NCBI GenBank assembly: GCA_015492755.1
Contig: WGEM01000057.1
Span: forward strand, 1 to 6,832
DNA length: 6,832 nt
Direction: 5' to 3'
Origin: Gemmatimonadota bacterium
GTDB lineage: Bacteria; Gemmatimonadota; Gemmatimonadetes; Longimicrobiales; Gaopeijiaceae
Under the pieces are notes generated by a model. The model did no database searches. It was not told the origin of the DNA and worked only from the letters and a program-made list of their open reading frames with translations. Positions within the stretch are counted from its first letter, which is position 1. Every line of letters begins with the position of its first letter. Below are positions 1-6,616 of the stretch, piece by piece. A program made the translations under genes and the position numbers.

Positions 1-250
1 GCACCTGACCCTCGGTGGGCCGCAGCACACCCGCCACCATCCGGATGGTGGTGGTCTTGCCCGCGCCGTTGGGGCCCAGGAAGCCGAAGATCTCGCCCCG
101 GTGCACCTCGAGGTCGAGGCGGTCCACGGCGGTGAAGCGCCCGTACCGCTTGGTGACGCCGCGGAGCTGGAGCATCTCGCCGGGCCCGCCGGCCGCGCCC
201 TCCCGTTGCGACAGGACCTGGCCCGCTACACCCACGGATGCGTCGCTCAC
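1..250 (-). CDS. ABC transporter ATP-binding protein, N-terminal part (cut by window edge)
   Basis: This is the first 83 residues of an ATPase that powers an ABC transporter at the inner membrane. A 25-residue Gly/Ala-rich leader is followed by a typical nucleotide-binding domain start: [11 protein letters not shown] (residues 27-37, with the A-loop Tyr36), then [17 protein letters not shown] (55-71), which contains the Walker A motif GPNGAGKTT with Lys65. The wording [16 protein letters not shown] is typical of the CcmA/NatA/DrrA-type ATPases of ABC-2 exporters; that assignment is inference. The Q-loop, signature and Walker B lie outside the window. I chose the GTG start at 250 because AAAGGA sits six bases upstream (257-262) and GTGA overlaps the stop of the transglutaminase-like gene. 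An in-frame ATG at 175 (Met26) is the alternative and would remove the leader, but it has only a weak ribosome site. The permease would be expected beyond the left edge. Confidence 0.93.
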   Translation of the reverse strand, partial: MSDASVGVAGQVLSQREGAAGGPGEMLQLRGVTKRYGRFTAVDRLDLEVHRGEIFGFLGPNGAGKTTTIRMVAGVLRPTEGQV

Positions 251-1803
251 GCTGCGTCCTTTCGCATGTCCAGCACTTCGATCTGGAGGTTTCCGATGAG
301 TCGCACGATCTCCACCTGCTGCGCCAGCCCTCCGATGACGAACCGGAGGTGGGCCGCGTCGGCGGGCACCTGCCCGAAGGTGGGGTCCACCGCCACCCAC
401 TCACCCAGCCACACCTCCGGCCAGGCGTGGTAGAAGAAGGCGCCGTTCACGTACACCAGTCCCACCGCCGTCCGGGCGGGCAGCCCCAGCGCCCTGGCCA
501 GGGCCACGTACAGGACCGTGTGCTCGTTGCAGTCGCCCTGCCGCGTCTCCAGCACCTGCACGGCGTTGGGGACGGAGAAGGTCACGCTCTTGCGGAGCAT
601 CCCGTAGACGGAGCGGGTGAGCTGCGCCGCCACATCCTTGGGATCCTGGCGCCACTCACTCCGCGCCGCCGTGATCTCCCGCGCACGGGTGATGATGCGT
701 TCGTCGTCGCTCTGGATGAGGGGCTCGGGCTCCAGTGCCTCGCGCAGGTCCATGCGGGCGTACGGGAGCCGATAGCCCGGTTCGATGTCTTCCCACCGCG
801 CGCGACGGACGATGAGGGTGTCCCCCCGGAGTTCCTGACGGCCGCCCTCCAGCTGGAACCCCGACAGGTCCACGCCGGAGAGGAGGAACCGCACCTCGTC
901 GTACGCCTCCACGCCGGAGAGGTCCACGTTGCTCTGTACGGCGGTGGAGAGGATGATGTCGTCGTCGACGGGGTCCCCGCCCGCCAGGCGTGCGTCCTCC
1001 TGCGCCTGGCGCGCCAGTTCGTACTCCGTCTTCCGCATGGAGAAGCCCAGCGGGCTCGAGGACTCCAGGATGCGGCCGTCCTCGTCCACCCAGCTCTCCA
1101 CCTCCATCCCGCCGAAGACCTCGGCGATCTTCCAGGCGGGCACCGGGTCGGTGTGAGCGGGACGCCACCGCCCGGTCTCCGGGTCCAGCGCGGCGCTGTC
1201 GGTGATGAAGAGGGTGTCGTGATCCAGCACACGCACTTCCACGGTCCGCATGCTGAGGCTGGTGGGGTCGAATACCGGGAGGCGGTGCCGGTCCCCCACC
1301 TTCCACCCCTCACCCATGGCCACACGGATGGGCACCAGGTTCGACATGATGGGGGGCTGGGAAAGCCGGAAGGAGAGCTGCTGCTCGCTCCCGGCGGATC
1401 GGATGCGCACCGAGAGCGTCGTGTCCGGACTCAGCTCGCCCTCCGCCTCGAAGCGTCCCACCTCACTGTCGAGGCTGAACCGGAACCGCTCCATCACCAG
1501 CGCCGGACTCAGCTTCACGTACGTCCGCGCCACGGCGGTGCCCGTCTGCCCCAGCGCCGGAAGCTCCAGAGCCATGAAGTCTTCCAGTTCGAAGCCGTCG
1601 GGGAGGGTGTCGAGGCGTGATGTGGCCTGCCCCACCGTCCGCTCACCCATGGTGAGGGTGTAGAAGCTCACGCCCGGCGCCAGGGAGAGTGCGGCCTCGG
1701 CGAGGCGCGCCAGCTCCGGTTGGAAATACTCCCTCCGGATCTGCCACCCCACCATGACGAGCCACACCATCAGGATCGTCCCGCCCAGAATCCGCTTCCG
1801 CAT
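247..1803 (-). CDS. Membrane-anchored transglutaminase-like protein
   Basis: This 518-aa protein starts with a signal-anchor: basic MRKR, then a hydrophobic stretch at about residues 5-22, so the bulk should lie outside the cytoplasm. Residues about 40-260 are beta-rich (for example [13 protein letters not shown], and [20 protein letters not shown]). They faintly recall DUF3108/LolA-like beta domains, which is inference. The C-terminal third is a transglutaminase-like (Transglut_core) domain with a complete triad: Cys425 in RQGDCNEHT, His459 in [10 protein letters not shown] and Asp473 in [10 protein letters not shown]. Members of this superfamily act as proteases, amidases or cross-linking enzymes on peptides. 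The substrate here is unknown. The start ATG directly abuts the TAG stop of the macro-domain gene, and the stop overlaps the ABC ATPase start by four bases. Co-expression with the transporter is therefore very likely. It is larger than a bare transglutaminase core because of the added N-terminal region. Confidence 0.92.
   Translation of the reverse strand: MRKRILGGTILMVWLVMVGWQIRREYFQPELARLAEAALSLAPGVSFYTLTMGERTVGQATSRLDTLPDGFELEDFMALELPALGQTGTAVARTYVKLSPALVMERFRFSLDSEVGRFEAEGELSPDTTLSVRIRSAGSEQQLSFRLSQPPIMSNLVPIRVAMGEGWKVGDRHRLPVFDPTSLSMRTVEVRVLDHDTLFITDSAALDPETGRWRPAHTDPVPAWKIAEVFGGMEVESWVDEDGRILESSSPLGFSMRKTEYELARQAQEDARLAGGDPVDDDIILSTAVQSNVDLSGVEAYDEVRFLLSGVDLSGFQLEGGRQELRGDTLIVRRARWEDIEPGYRLPYARMDLREALEPEPLIQSDDERIITRAREITAARSEWRQDPKDVAAQLTRSVYGMLRKSVTFSVPNAVQVLETRQGDCNEHTVLYVALARALGLPARTAVGLVYVNGAFFYHAWPEVWLGEWVAVDPTFGQVPADAAHLRFVIGGLAQQVEIVRLIGNLQIEVLDMRKDAA
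257..262 (-). promoter_or_regulatory. Ribosome binding site deciding the GTG start of the ABC ATPase
   Basis: On the minus strand AAAGGA lies six bases before the GTG at 250, inside the last codons of the transglutaminase-like gene. It supports the GTG start over the internal ATG at 175. It also indicates translational coupling across the GTGA stop/start overlap. Confidence 0.6.
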
Positions 1804-2337
1804 CTACGGCCCACCCGGTGGCAGGGTCACTCCCCCTTGCGCCAGCTGCCTCGAGACCTGCTCCAGAACTTCCGCTTCGTACCGGGAGGAAGCCACCACC
1901 TTGAACTCCAGCGGCGGACGCGCCTCGGCGAGGTGATTGTAGAGCAGCTCCAGGAGGACCCGGGCGGGGGTTTCGGCATCCAGGGTCCCGACGCCCATCC
2001 CCAGCGGCGGGAGCGCCAGCGACTCGATCCCCATATCGGCAGCCCGTCGCAGGCTGTTGCGGAGCGCCTTCTGCACCGACACCGGGGACTCGGGCTCATC
2101 GGGCGAGGACACCACCGCATGGATGACGAACTCGGCGGCCAGCTCTCCACCGTGCGTCATCACGGCGCCGCCCACCGGGAGGGGTCCCATCTGCTCCAGC
2201 CTCTCCTGCATCGCGGCGCCCGCCATGATCCCCAGGTCCCGGCTGCCGGGCGTGACCGGAGCCAGATCCGAGCGAATGGGCCGCAGGAGCCCCTCGGTGG
2301 CCTGGTCGTGGAGCCGACCCACCACGATGCGAATCAT
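1804..2337 (-). CDS. Divergent macro-domain protein
   Basis: This is a 177-aa protein of about single macro-domain length. Macro domains bind ADP-ribose and related nucleotides, and some hydrolyse ADP-ribose esters. Visible signatures are the central strand block GGAVMTHGGELAAEFVIHAV (residues 56-75), a helix at 87-102 (SVQKALRNSLRRAADM), then IESLALPPLGMGVG (104-117), the usual last strand and glycine-rich phosphate loop. The normal N-terminal NAAN/GGGVDGAI region is not recognisable. Its place is taken by RPIRSDLAPVTPGSRDLGI (19-37), so the ligand-contacting Asn is missing and catalytic activity is doubtful. The ATG overlaps the TPR gene's stop (ATGA), and the TAG stop abuts the next gene's ATG. 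No signal peptide is visible, so it is probably cytoplasmic. The family assignment is good, but the ligand and role are unknown. Confidence 0.85.
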   Translation of the reverse strand: MIRIVVGRLHDQATEGLLRPIRSDLAPVTPGSRDLGIMAGAAMQERLEQMGPLPVGGAVMTHGGELAAEFVIHAVVSSPDEPESPVSVQKALRNSLRRAADMGIESLALPPLGMGVGTLDAETPARVLLELLYNHLAEARPPLEFKVVASSRYEAEVLEQVSRQLAQGGVTLPPGGP

Positions 2338-3392
2338 CGCGCCTGCAGCTCCCGCGCCCTTCGATACATCCGGGACGCCTCCTCGGGCATGTGCTTCCGG
2401 TCGTAGATGTGGCCCAGCGTGTAATACGCCTTGGCATTGGACGGCTGGAGGGCGATGGCCCGCTCCAGCGCCTCCATCGCCTCGTCGAAGCGCTCCAGCC
2501 GGTTCAGCGCCTCACCGCGGTAGTAGAACGCAGCCGCCGACTCCGGGTCCCGCTCGCAGACCCAGCGAAGGTCCAGCTCCGCCTGAGCGTATACGCCCCG
2601 ACGAAAATGAAGGATCCCCAGGTTGGCGCGCACGTGGACGTCTTCCGGGGCGATGCGCGCCGCCCGCCGGAGAATCTCCTCCGCCTGCTCGTACCGGCCT
2701 GCAGCCGCCAGCGCCGCACCGTAGTTGCTGAGCACCTCCACGTTCTCAGGCTCCACCCGGAGCGCCGCCTCGAAGTGCTCCAGCGCCGACTCCGCGTCGC
2801 CCAGTTCGTCGAAGAGGACACCCAGGTTGTTGAGCGCTTTCACGTTCGTGGGATGTTCGCGCAGCACCGCGCGGTACACCTCCACGGCCTCCTCCACCCT
2901 CCCCCGCTCCGCCAGCTCGCGGGCCCGCGCCAGCGGCTCCCCGGCGGGCGCCGGGGGACGCGGATCGGCCGCCGCGGCAGCGGGCTCGGCGACGGTGGGC
3001 TCGGCCCTCGCCGCGGCCGGGCTGGAGGCGGAGGCGGGGGGCTCCGGCGAAGCTTCCGGAAGCTCCTCCACCGGCGCCGGCAGCAGCGCGGTGGGCTCGG
3101 GAGCAGGCGCGGGCGGCTCCGGCTGCGGGGCCGGCGCGTCCTGCGCGGCCGGCGCGGCAGGGACATCCTCCGCCGCGGCAGGGTCGTTCTGCGGCGGGGC
3201 CGATGGCTCCTCCTCCCTGCGGCGCGAGGATCGCTTCTGGCGCGTGCCGGAGCGCTTCCCTGTCCGCCGCTTCCGCGTGGGCGCCGGGCTTTCAGGCGCC
3301 TCCGGCGTCGGTCCGGGTGGCGGAGCGGGCTCCACCGCCTCCAGCAGGTCGGTCTGCTCGGCGTCCGTCTCCGCAGCCTGCTGCTGCTTCAT
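2334..3392 (-). CDS. TPR-repeat protein with disordered Pro/Ala/Glu-rich N-terminus
   Basis: This 352-aa protein has two parts. Residues 1-150 are low in complexity and probably disordered: acidic at the start, a strongly basic patch at about 40-59 (TRKRRTGKRSGTRQKRSSRR), then Pro/Ala/Glu-rich sequence. Residues about 152-352 form six consecutive tetratricopeptide repeats (about 152-183, 184-217, 218-251, 252-285, 286-319 and 320-352), with the usual G-x-x-x-x-A and closing P positions, for example ALNNLGVLFDELGDAESALE. TPR domains bind other proteins, and the partner cannot be read from the sequence. There is no signal peptide. The ATG at 3392 has AGGA eight bases upstream. A GTG at 3413, seven codons earlier, overlaps the CutA stop as GTGA and has GGGGGGA upstream, so it is an equally serious start. 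An upstream in-frame extension to 3644 overlaps CutA and is not believed. Confidence 0.9.
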   Translation of the reverse strand: MKQQQAAETDAEQTDLLEAVEPAPPPGPTPEAPESPAPTRKRRTGKRSGTRQKRSSRRREEEPSAPPQNDPAAAEDVPAAPAAQDAPAPQPEPPAPAPEPTALLPAPVEELPEASPEPPASASSPAAARAEPTVAEPAAAAADPRPPAPAGEPLARARELAERGRVEEAVEVYRAVLREHPTNVKALNNLGVLFDELGDAESALEHFEAALRVEPENVEVLSNYGAALAAAGRYEQAEEILRRAARIAPEDVHVRANLGILHFRRGVYAQAELDLRWVCERDPESAAAFYYRGEALNRLERFDEAMEALERAIALQPSNAKAYYTLGHIYDRKHMPEEASRMYRRARELQAR

Positions 3393-3409
3393 GCTGCGTT
3401 TCCTGGGCG

Positions 3410-3757
3410 TCACGCCGGTCCCCCCACCGCGCTCCGGACCCACTCCATGTAGGCGCCGTGGCCGCCCGCCACCGGAAGGACCAGGACCTCGGGCACCTCG
3501 TACGGATGCAGCTCCAGCACGCGCTCGCGGAGCGCCCCGGCGCCGGCGGCGGTGGTCTTCATGACCAGGAGCACCTCGGCGTCGCGGTGCACCCGACCCT
3601 CCCAGCGGTACACGGAGGTGAGGCCGGGCACGATGTTCACACACGCCGCCAGTCGCTCCTGTACCACCGCCGTGGCCAGCGTCTCACCCGTCTCGGCGTC
3701 CGGCGCCGTCACCAGCACGGCGACGAGTTCCGTGTCCCGCTGCATCTCCCCCGTCAC
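3410..3757 (-). CDS. cutA: Divalent-cation tolerance protein CutA
   Basis: This 115-aa protein has the normal CutA length. CutA is a small trimeric protein with a ferredoxin-like fold that binds divalent metals. It was linked to copper tolerance in E. coli, but its general role is still unsettled. The whole family pattern is visible: LVAVLVTAPD (residues 11-20), ERLAACVNIVPGLTSVYRWEG (34-54) with the conserved Cys39 and Trp52-Glu53, VMKTT (65-69), and LHPYEVPEVLVLPV (83-96). The start is a GTG at 3757, seven bases after the acyl-CoA synthetase stop (GGAG lies 11 bases upstream). An ATG at 3745 (Met5) is a reasonable alternative that loses only four non-conserved residues. The gene sits between the synthetase and the TPR gene with minimal spacing, so it is probably co-transcribed with both. 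Confidence 0.95.
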   Translation of the reverse strand: MTGEMQRDTELVAVLVTAPDAETGETLATAVVQERLAACVNIVPGLTSVYRWEGRVHRDAEVLLVMKTTAAGAGALRERVLELHPYEVPEVLVLPVAGGHGAYMEWVRSAVGGPA

Positions 3758-3763
3758 CCGGCG

Positions 3764-5617
3764 TCAGTCTCCCTCGATGATCTCATGCGCCGGCTCGTCT
3801 TCGTAGAGCTGGTGGATGAGGTCCGCGTAGCGTTCCTGGATGACCCGGCGCTTCACCTTCATCGTGGGCGTGAGGAACCCGTTCTCGATGGTGAGTTCCT
3901 CGTCCAGGAGCGCGATCTTCTTGGGCCGCTCGAATGACGCCAGGTCCTGGAGCATCCCCAGAACCTCCCGCTCCATGTGTTCCTTCACCTGCGGATGGTC
4001 CAGCAGCTCCCTGCGCCTCGACCAGGTGATGCCCTGGGACTTCGCCCACGCCTCCAGCGCCGGGAACGACGGTACCACCAGCATGACGCAGTAGCGGCGC
4101 TTGTCCCCCAGCATCACCGCCTGCTCCACCAGCGGATGCGTCTTCACACGGTTCTCAATGGGCTGCGGCGCCACGTTCTTCCCGCCGGCGGTCACGATGA
4201 TGTCCTTCTTCCGGTCGGTGATCCTGAGGAAGCCGTCCTCGTCGATCTCCCCGATGTCGCCGGTATGGAACCAGCCCTCCTCGTCGATGGCGTCCGCCGT
4301 GGCCTCGGGCTTGTTGAAGTAGCCCTTCATCACCTGGGGCCCCCGCACCAGGATCTCGCCGTCGTCCGCGATGCGGATCTCCGTGCCGGGAATCGGCCGA
4401 CCCACCGTGCCGATGCGGAAGTGCTCGAGGGTGTTCACGTTGGTCACCGGACTCGTTTCGGTGAGCCCGTAGCCCTCCAGGATCGTCAGGCCGATGGAAT
4501 AGAAGAAACGGTTGAGCTTCGGAGCCAGCGGACCGCCGCCGCTTACGAAGAAGCGGACTCGACCGCCCACCGCGGCCTTGACCTTCGAGAACACCAGCCG
4601 GTCGGCCAGTTTGTACTGGAGCGCCAGCAGGCCCTTCGGCTCCCGGCCCGAGAGCCGCAGGTCGGCCACGCGATCCGCCACACCCACCGCCCAGTCGATG
4701 AGGAGCTTCTTGAGCCCGCGCGCCTGCATGATGCCGTTGTAGATCTTCTCGTAGATCCGGGGCACCGAGACCAGCACCGTGGGCTTGATCACCTTCAGGT
4801 CATCGATGAGCGTCTCCAGCGACCGGGGGTACGCAATGCGGCATCCCACCCAGAAGAAGAGATAGTCCACCATCCGCTGCAGGATGTGCGAGAGCGGAAG
4901 GAAAGAGACCGTGTTGTCCACGGAGCTGATGGGAAGGACCATGCACGCGGCACGCACGTTCGAGTAGATGTTGTTGTGCGTGAGCATCACGCCCTTCGGC
5001 TCCCCGGTGGTGCCGGAGGTGTAGAGCACCGTCGCCACGTCGTCCTTCCCCGCCTCACGCGCCTCCGCTCCGAAGGCCTCGTCGGTGACGCCGGCCATCC
5101 GTTCGTCCCCGCGGGCGCGGAAGTCGTCCCACGTGAGCACACCGTCGGGGAGGCTCCCCGGCGGATCGAACACCACCACCTGGACGTCGTGTTCACACTG
5201 CGACGCGGCGTCCAGCGCCTTGCGCATCTGCTCCTCGGTGGAGGCGAAGACCAGCTTCGCACCCGAGTCCCGCAGGATGTACGCCACCTGGGGGGCCGTC
5301 AGCGTGGCGTAGATGGGCACGTCGATGACGCCGGCGGTGAGACACCCGTAATCGCTGAGCGCCCACTCCGGCCGGTTCTCCGAGAGGATGGCGGCCCGGT
5401 CTCCGCGAACCAGACCCGCCGCCTGCAACCCGCCCGCCACGCGCTTCGCCTCCGCCAGGACCTCGCGGTACGAGTAGCCGGCCAGCTTTCCCGCTTCCGG
5501 GAGGTATTCCAGGGCGCGCTTGTCCCCGAACTTCTCCACGGCGTCGAAGAAGAGTTCCACCAGGGTGCCGCTGGGCACCGGGCGCTTGTCCGCGAAGTAC
5601 GTGAGAGCCGTCGCCAT
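3764..5617 (-). CDS. Long-chain fatty acid--CoA ligase (AMP-forming acyl-CoA synthetase)
   Basis: This 617-aa enzyme of the ANL superfamily activates fatty acids in two steps, first to acyl-AMP and then to acyl-CoA, for beta-oxidation or lipid synthesis. All core motifs are present: the phosphate loop LYTSGTTGEPKG (residues 198-209), PLSHILQR (241-248), SGGGPLAPKLNRFF (359-372), the adenine-site motif EGYGLTETSP (381-390), GWFHTGDIGEIDEDGFLR (448-465) with the ribose-binding Asp454, the hinge TDRKKDIIVTAGGKNVAP (467-484), and a C-terminal TPTMKVKRR (583-591) with Lys587 as the likely catalytic lysine. Length and motif wording match the FAA1/FadD15-type long-chain ligases rather than short acetyl-CoA synthetases. 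The exact chain-length preference is not readable. The ATG at 5617 is the first possible start, two codons after an in-frame TAG. A G-run lies just two bases upstream, an unusually short ribosome-site spacing. It is probably cytoplasmic or peripherally membrane-bound. Confidence 0.96.
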   Translation of the reverse strand: MATALTYFADKRPVPSGTLVELFFDAVEKFGDKRALEYLPEAGKLAGYSYREVLAEAKRVAGGLQAAGLVRGDRAAILSENRPEWALSDYGCLTAGVIDVPIYATLTAPQVAYILRDSGAKLVFASTEEQMRKALDAASQCEHDVQVVVFDPPGSLPDGVLTWDDFRARGDERMAGVTDEAFGAEAREAGKDDVATVLYTSGTTGEPKGVMLTHNNIYSNVRAACMVLPISSVDNTVSFLPLSHILQRMVDYLFFWVGCRIAYPRSLETLIDDLKVIKPTVLVSVPRIYEKIYNGIMQARGLKKLLIDWAVGVADRVADLRLSGREPKGLLALQYKLADRLVFSKVKAAVGGRVRFFVSGGGPLAPKLNRFFYSIGLTILEGYGLTETSPVTNVNTLEHFRIGTVGRPIPGTEIRIADDGEILVRGPQVMKGYFNKPEATADAIDEEGWFHTGDIGEIDEDGFLRITDRKKDIIVTAGGKNVAPQPIENRVKTHPLVEQAVMLGDKRRYCVMLVVPSFPALEAWAKSQGITWSRRRELLDHPQVKEHMEREVLGMLQDLASFERPKKIALLDEELTIENGFLTPTMKVKRRVIQERYADLIHQLYEDEPAHEIIEGD

Positions 5618-5643
5618 GTCCCCCTACCGGTCTACGTCACGAG

Positions 5644-5664
5644 CGGCGGGCGCGCGGCCCGCCG
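5644..5664 (-). other. Intergenic hairpin between the OsmC-family gene and the acyl-CoA synthetase gene
   Basis: An 8-base arm (5644-5651) pairs perfectly with 5657-5664 around a five-base GCGCG loop. It lies in the 70-base gap, the longest spacing within the minus-strand run after 6581. No U-tract follows, so a standard intrinsic terminator is not supported. It may be an attenuator, an RNA processing site, or chance in GC-rich DNA. Confidence 0.4.
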
Positions 5665-5665
5665 G

Positions 5666-5677
5666 TGGAGATCTCCA
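5666..5677. repeat. 12-bp perfect palindrome upstream of the acyl-CoA synthetase gene
   Basis: TGGAGATCTCCA is a perfect palindrome about 49 bases upstream of the synthetase ATG and 11 bases past the OsmC-family stop. It is non-coding and could be an operator half-site pair for a dimeric regulator. No regulator gene is present in the window to support that, and no convincing -10/-35 pair is seen in the gap. Confidence 0.4.
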
Positions 5678-5687
5678 ACATGACGCC

Positions 5688-6107
5688 TCACCCCCGCTGG
5701 AAGCGAATTTCGAGGTCGAGGTCTGGAGCCAGGGTGTGCAGGACGCTGCAGTACCGTTCCCTCGAGAGGTCGACGGCCCGCTGGATCTTCCCCTCGTCGG
5801 CCTCGCCGGGCCCCGTGAGCCGGTAGACGAGCTCCACCTGGACGTAGCGTCGAGGGTCTTCCTCGGCCCGGACGCCTGTGGCCTCCACCGTCATCGCCTC
5901 CAGAGGCACCCGCGACTTCTCCAGGATCAGACGGACGTCGATGGCCATGCACCCCGCCAGCGAGAGAAGGAGGAGCTGCATCGGCGCCGGACCCGCCGCG
6001 CCGTCGCCGTCTACCACGGTTTCGGGTCCGCCCGGCGGGCCACCCACGAAGCGAAGTCCCTCTCCGCTCCATCGGAGCACGACGCTCCGCCGCGACCCCT
6101 CGCTCAC
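5688..6107 (-). CDS. OsmC-family protein (YhfA-like)
   Basis: This 139-aa protein has the full length of the OsmC/Ohr superfamily. Well-studied members reduce organic hydroperoxides with a cysteine pair. Here Cys53 lies in LLSLAGCMAIDV (residues 47-58), on the central helix, and Cys120 in RERYCSVLHTL (116-126). Both cysteines are therefore retained in the family positions. The RYCSVLHTL wording is closer to the YhfA-type branch, whose function is unknown, than to Ohr proper; this is inference. Other visible parts are the N-terminal strand region RSVVLRWSGEGLRFVGG and the strand VQVELVYRLTG (89-99). The start is GTG at 6107, with GGGAGAGG at 6112-6119. It follows the upstream TPR gene by 15 bases. 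No signal peptide is visible. Confidence 0.92.
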   Translation of the reverse strand: MSEGSRRSVVLRWSGEGLRFVGGPPGGPETVVDGDGAAGPAPMQLLLLSLAGCMAIDVRLILEKSRVPLEAMTVEATGVRAEEDPRRYVQVELVYRLTGPGEADEGKIQRAVDLSRERYCSVLHTLAPDLDLEIRFQRG

Positions 6108-6111
6108 CGTG

Positions 6112-6119
6112 CCTCTCCC
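6112..6119 (-). promoter_or_regulatory. Ribosome binding site for the GTG start of the OsmC-family gene
   Basis: GGGAGAGG on the minus strand lies four bases before the GTG at 6107 (seven if the GGGAG part is used). It fixes a start codon that would otherwise be doubtful because it is not ATG. Confidence 0.55.
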
Positions 6120-6122
6120 GCG

Positions 6123-6581
6123 TCAGAGGAGGTCACGCTGCGCCCCTTCCGGGTGCGGGCGATCGCCGTGTGTCGCGCCCCGGAGCTGGGCCAGCGTCGT
6201 GCGGGCGTGCTCCACGTGCTGCTGCGCCTCCGGGTCCGTGGGGGCGTTGGCAAGAAACGCTTCCAGGTGCGGAATGGCTTCCTGAGGCCGACCGCTCCGC
6301 AGGAGGATGAAGGCGAGTCCGTAGTGGGCTCCGGCGGCGGTGGGGTCCTTCTGGAGCACATGACGGTAGGTCTTGGCGGCCTCCTCCGTCATCCCGATGC
6401 GGGTGTAGCAGATGGCGATCTGCTGCAGGACCACGGCGTCGCCCGGCGCCTCCTTGAGCGCCAGCCGGAAGGAGGTGAGGGCCTCGTGGAACTTCCCGTC
6501 GCCGAGGAGTTCCACGCCCTCGCGGTAGTAGTCGACCTTCTGCAGCCGGTCGTCACCGAAAAGCTTGTTCCAGAACGCCAT
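6123..6581 (-). CDS. Small TPR-repeat protein
   Basis: This 152-aa protein has about three tetratricopeptide repeats: residues 13-46 (LQKVDYYREGVELLGDGKFH onward), 47-80 (AVVLQQIAICYTRIGMTEEA onward) and 81-115 (AAGAHYGLAFILLRSGRPQE onward). A short capping helix follows, then a charged, probably disordered tail. The N-terminus MAFWNKLFG is short and amphipathic and is not a signal peptide. TPRs mediate protein contacts, and the partner is unknown. The ATG at 6581 is fixed by the start of the first repeat. The bases before it are pyrimidine-rich with no Shine-Dalgarno match, unlike the neighbouring genes. It probably leads a two-gene unit with the OsmC-family gene. Confidence 0.88.
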   Translation of the reverse strand: MAFWNKLFGDDRLQKVDYYREGVELLGDGKFHEALTSFRLALKEAPGDAVVLQQIAICYTRIGMTEEAAKTYRHVLQKDPTAAGAHYGLAFILLRSGRPQEAIPHLEAFLANAPTDPEAQQHVEHARTTLAQLRGATHGDRPHPEGAQRDLL

Positions 6582-6616
6582 GTGAAGGCCGGGAAGAGGG
6601 GCCGGAGGACCGCCGG

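Noticed and set aside
34..51. Perfect 18-bp palindrome CCACCATCCGGATGGTGG
   Set aside because: It lies inside the Walker A region of the ABC ATPase and is produced by codons for the conserved TTIRMV residues. Coding constraint explains it better than an operator.
238..1620. A 460-codon open frame on the plus strand
   Set aside because: It lies antisense to the transglutaminase-like gene, is rich in His, Arg, Gly and Pro, and shows no family motif. It is a composition shadow of the high-GC gene on the other strand.
2391..3452. A 353-codon plus-strand frame opposite the TPR gene
   Set aside because: Its product is Arg/Gly/Leu-rich low-complexity sequence mirroring the Pro/Ala-rich coding strand. 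The six TPRs on the minus strand decide the coding frame.
3393..3644. N-terminal extension of the larger TPR gene up to an ATG at 3644
   Set aside because: The extension runs through most of cutA in another frame and encodes Arg/Gly/Pro-rich shadow sequence. Starts at 3392 or 3413 have ribosome sites and fit the spacing.
3977..5683. A 568-codon open frame on the plus strand
   Set aside because: It is antisense to the acyl-CoA synthetase, whose complete motif set proves the minus strand is coding. The plus-strand product is His/Arg/Leu-rich with no recognisable domain.
5632..6072. A 146-codon minus-strand frame overlapping the OsmC-family gene
   Set aside because: It is Arg/Gly-rich and lacks motifs. 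The overlapping frame has the complete OsmC pattern with both cysteines and a ribosome site.
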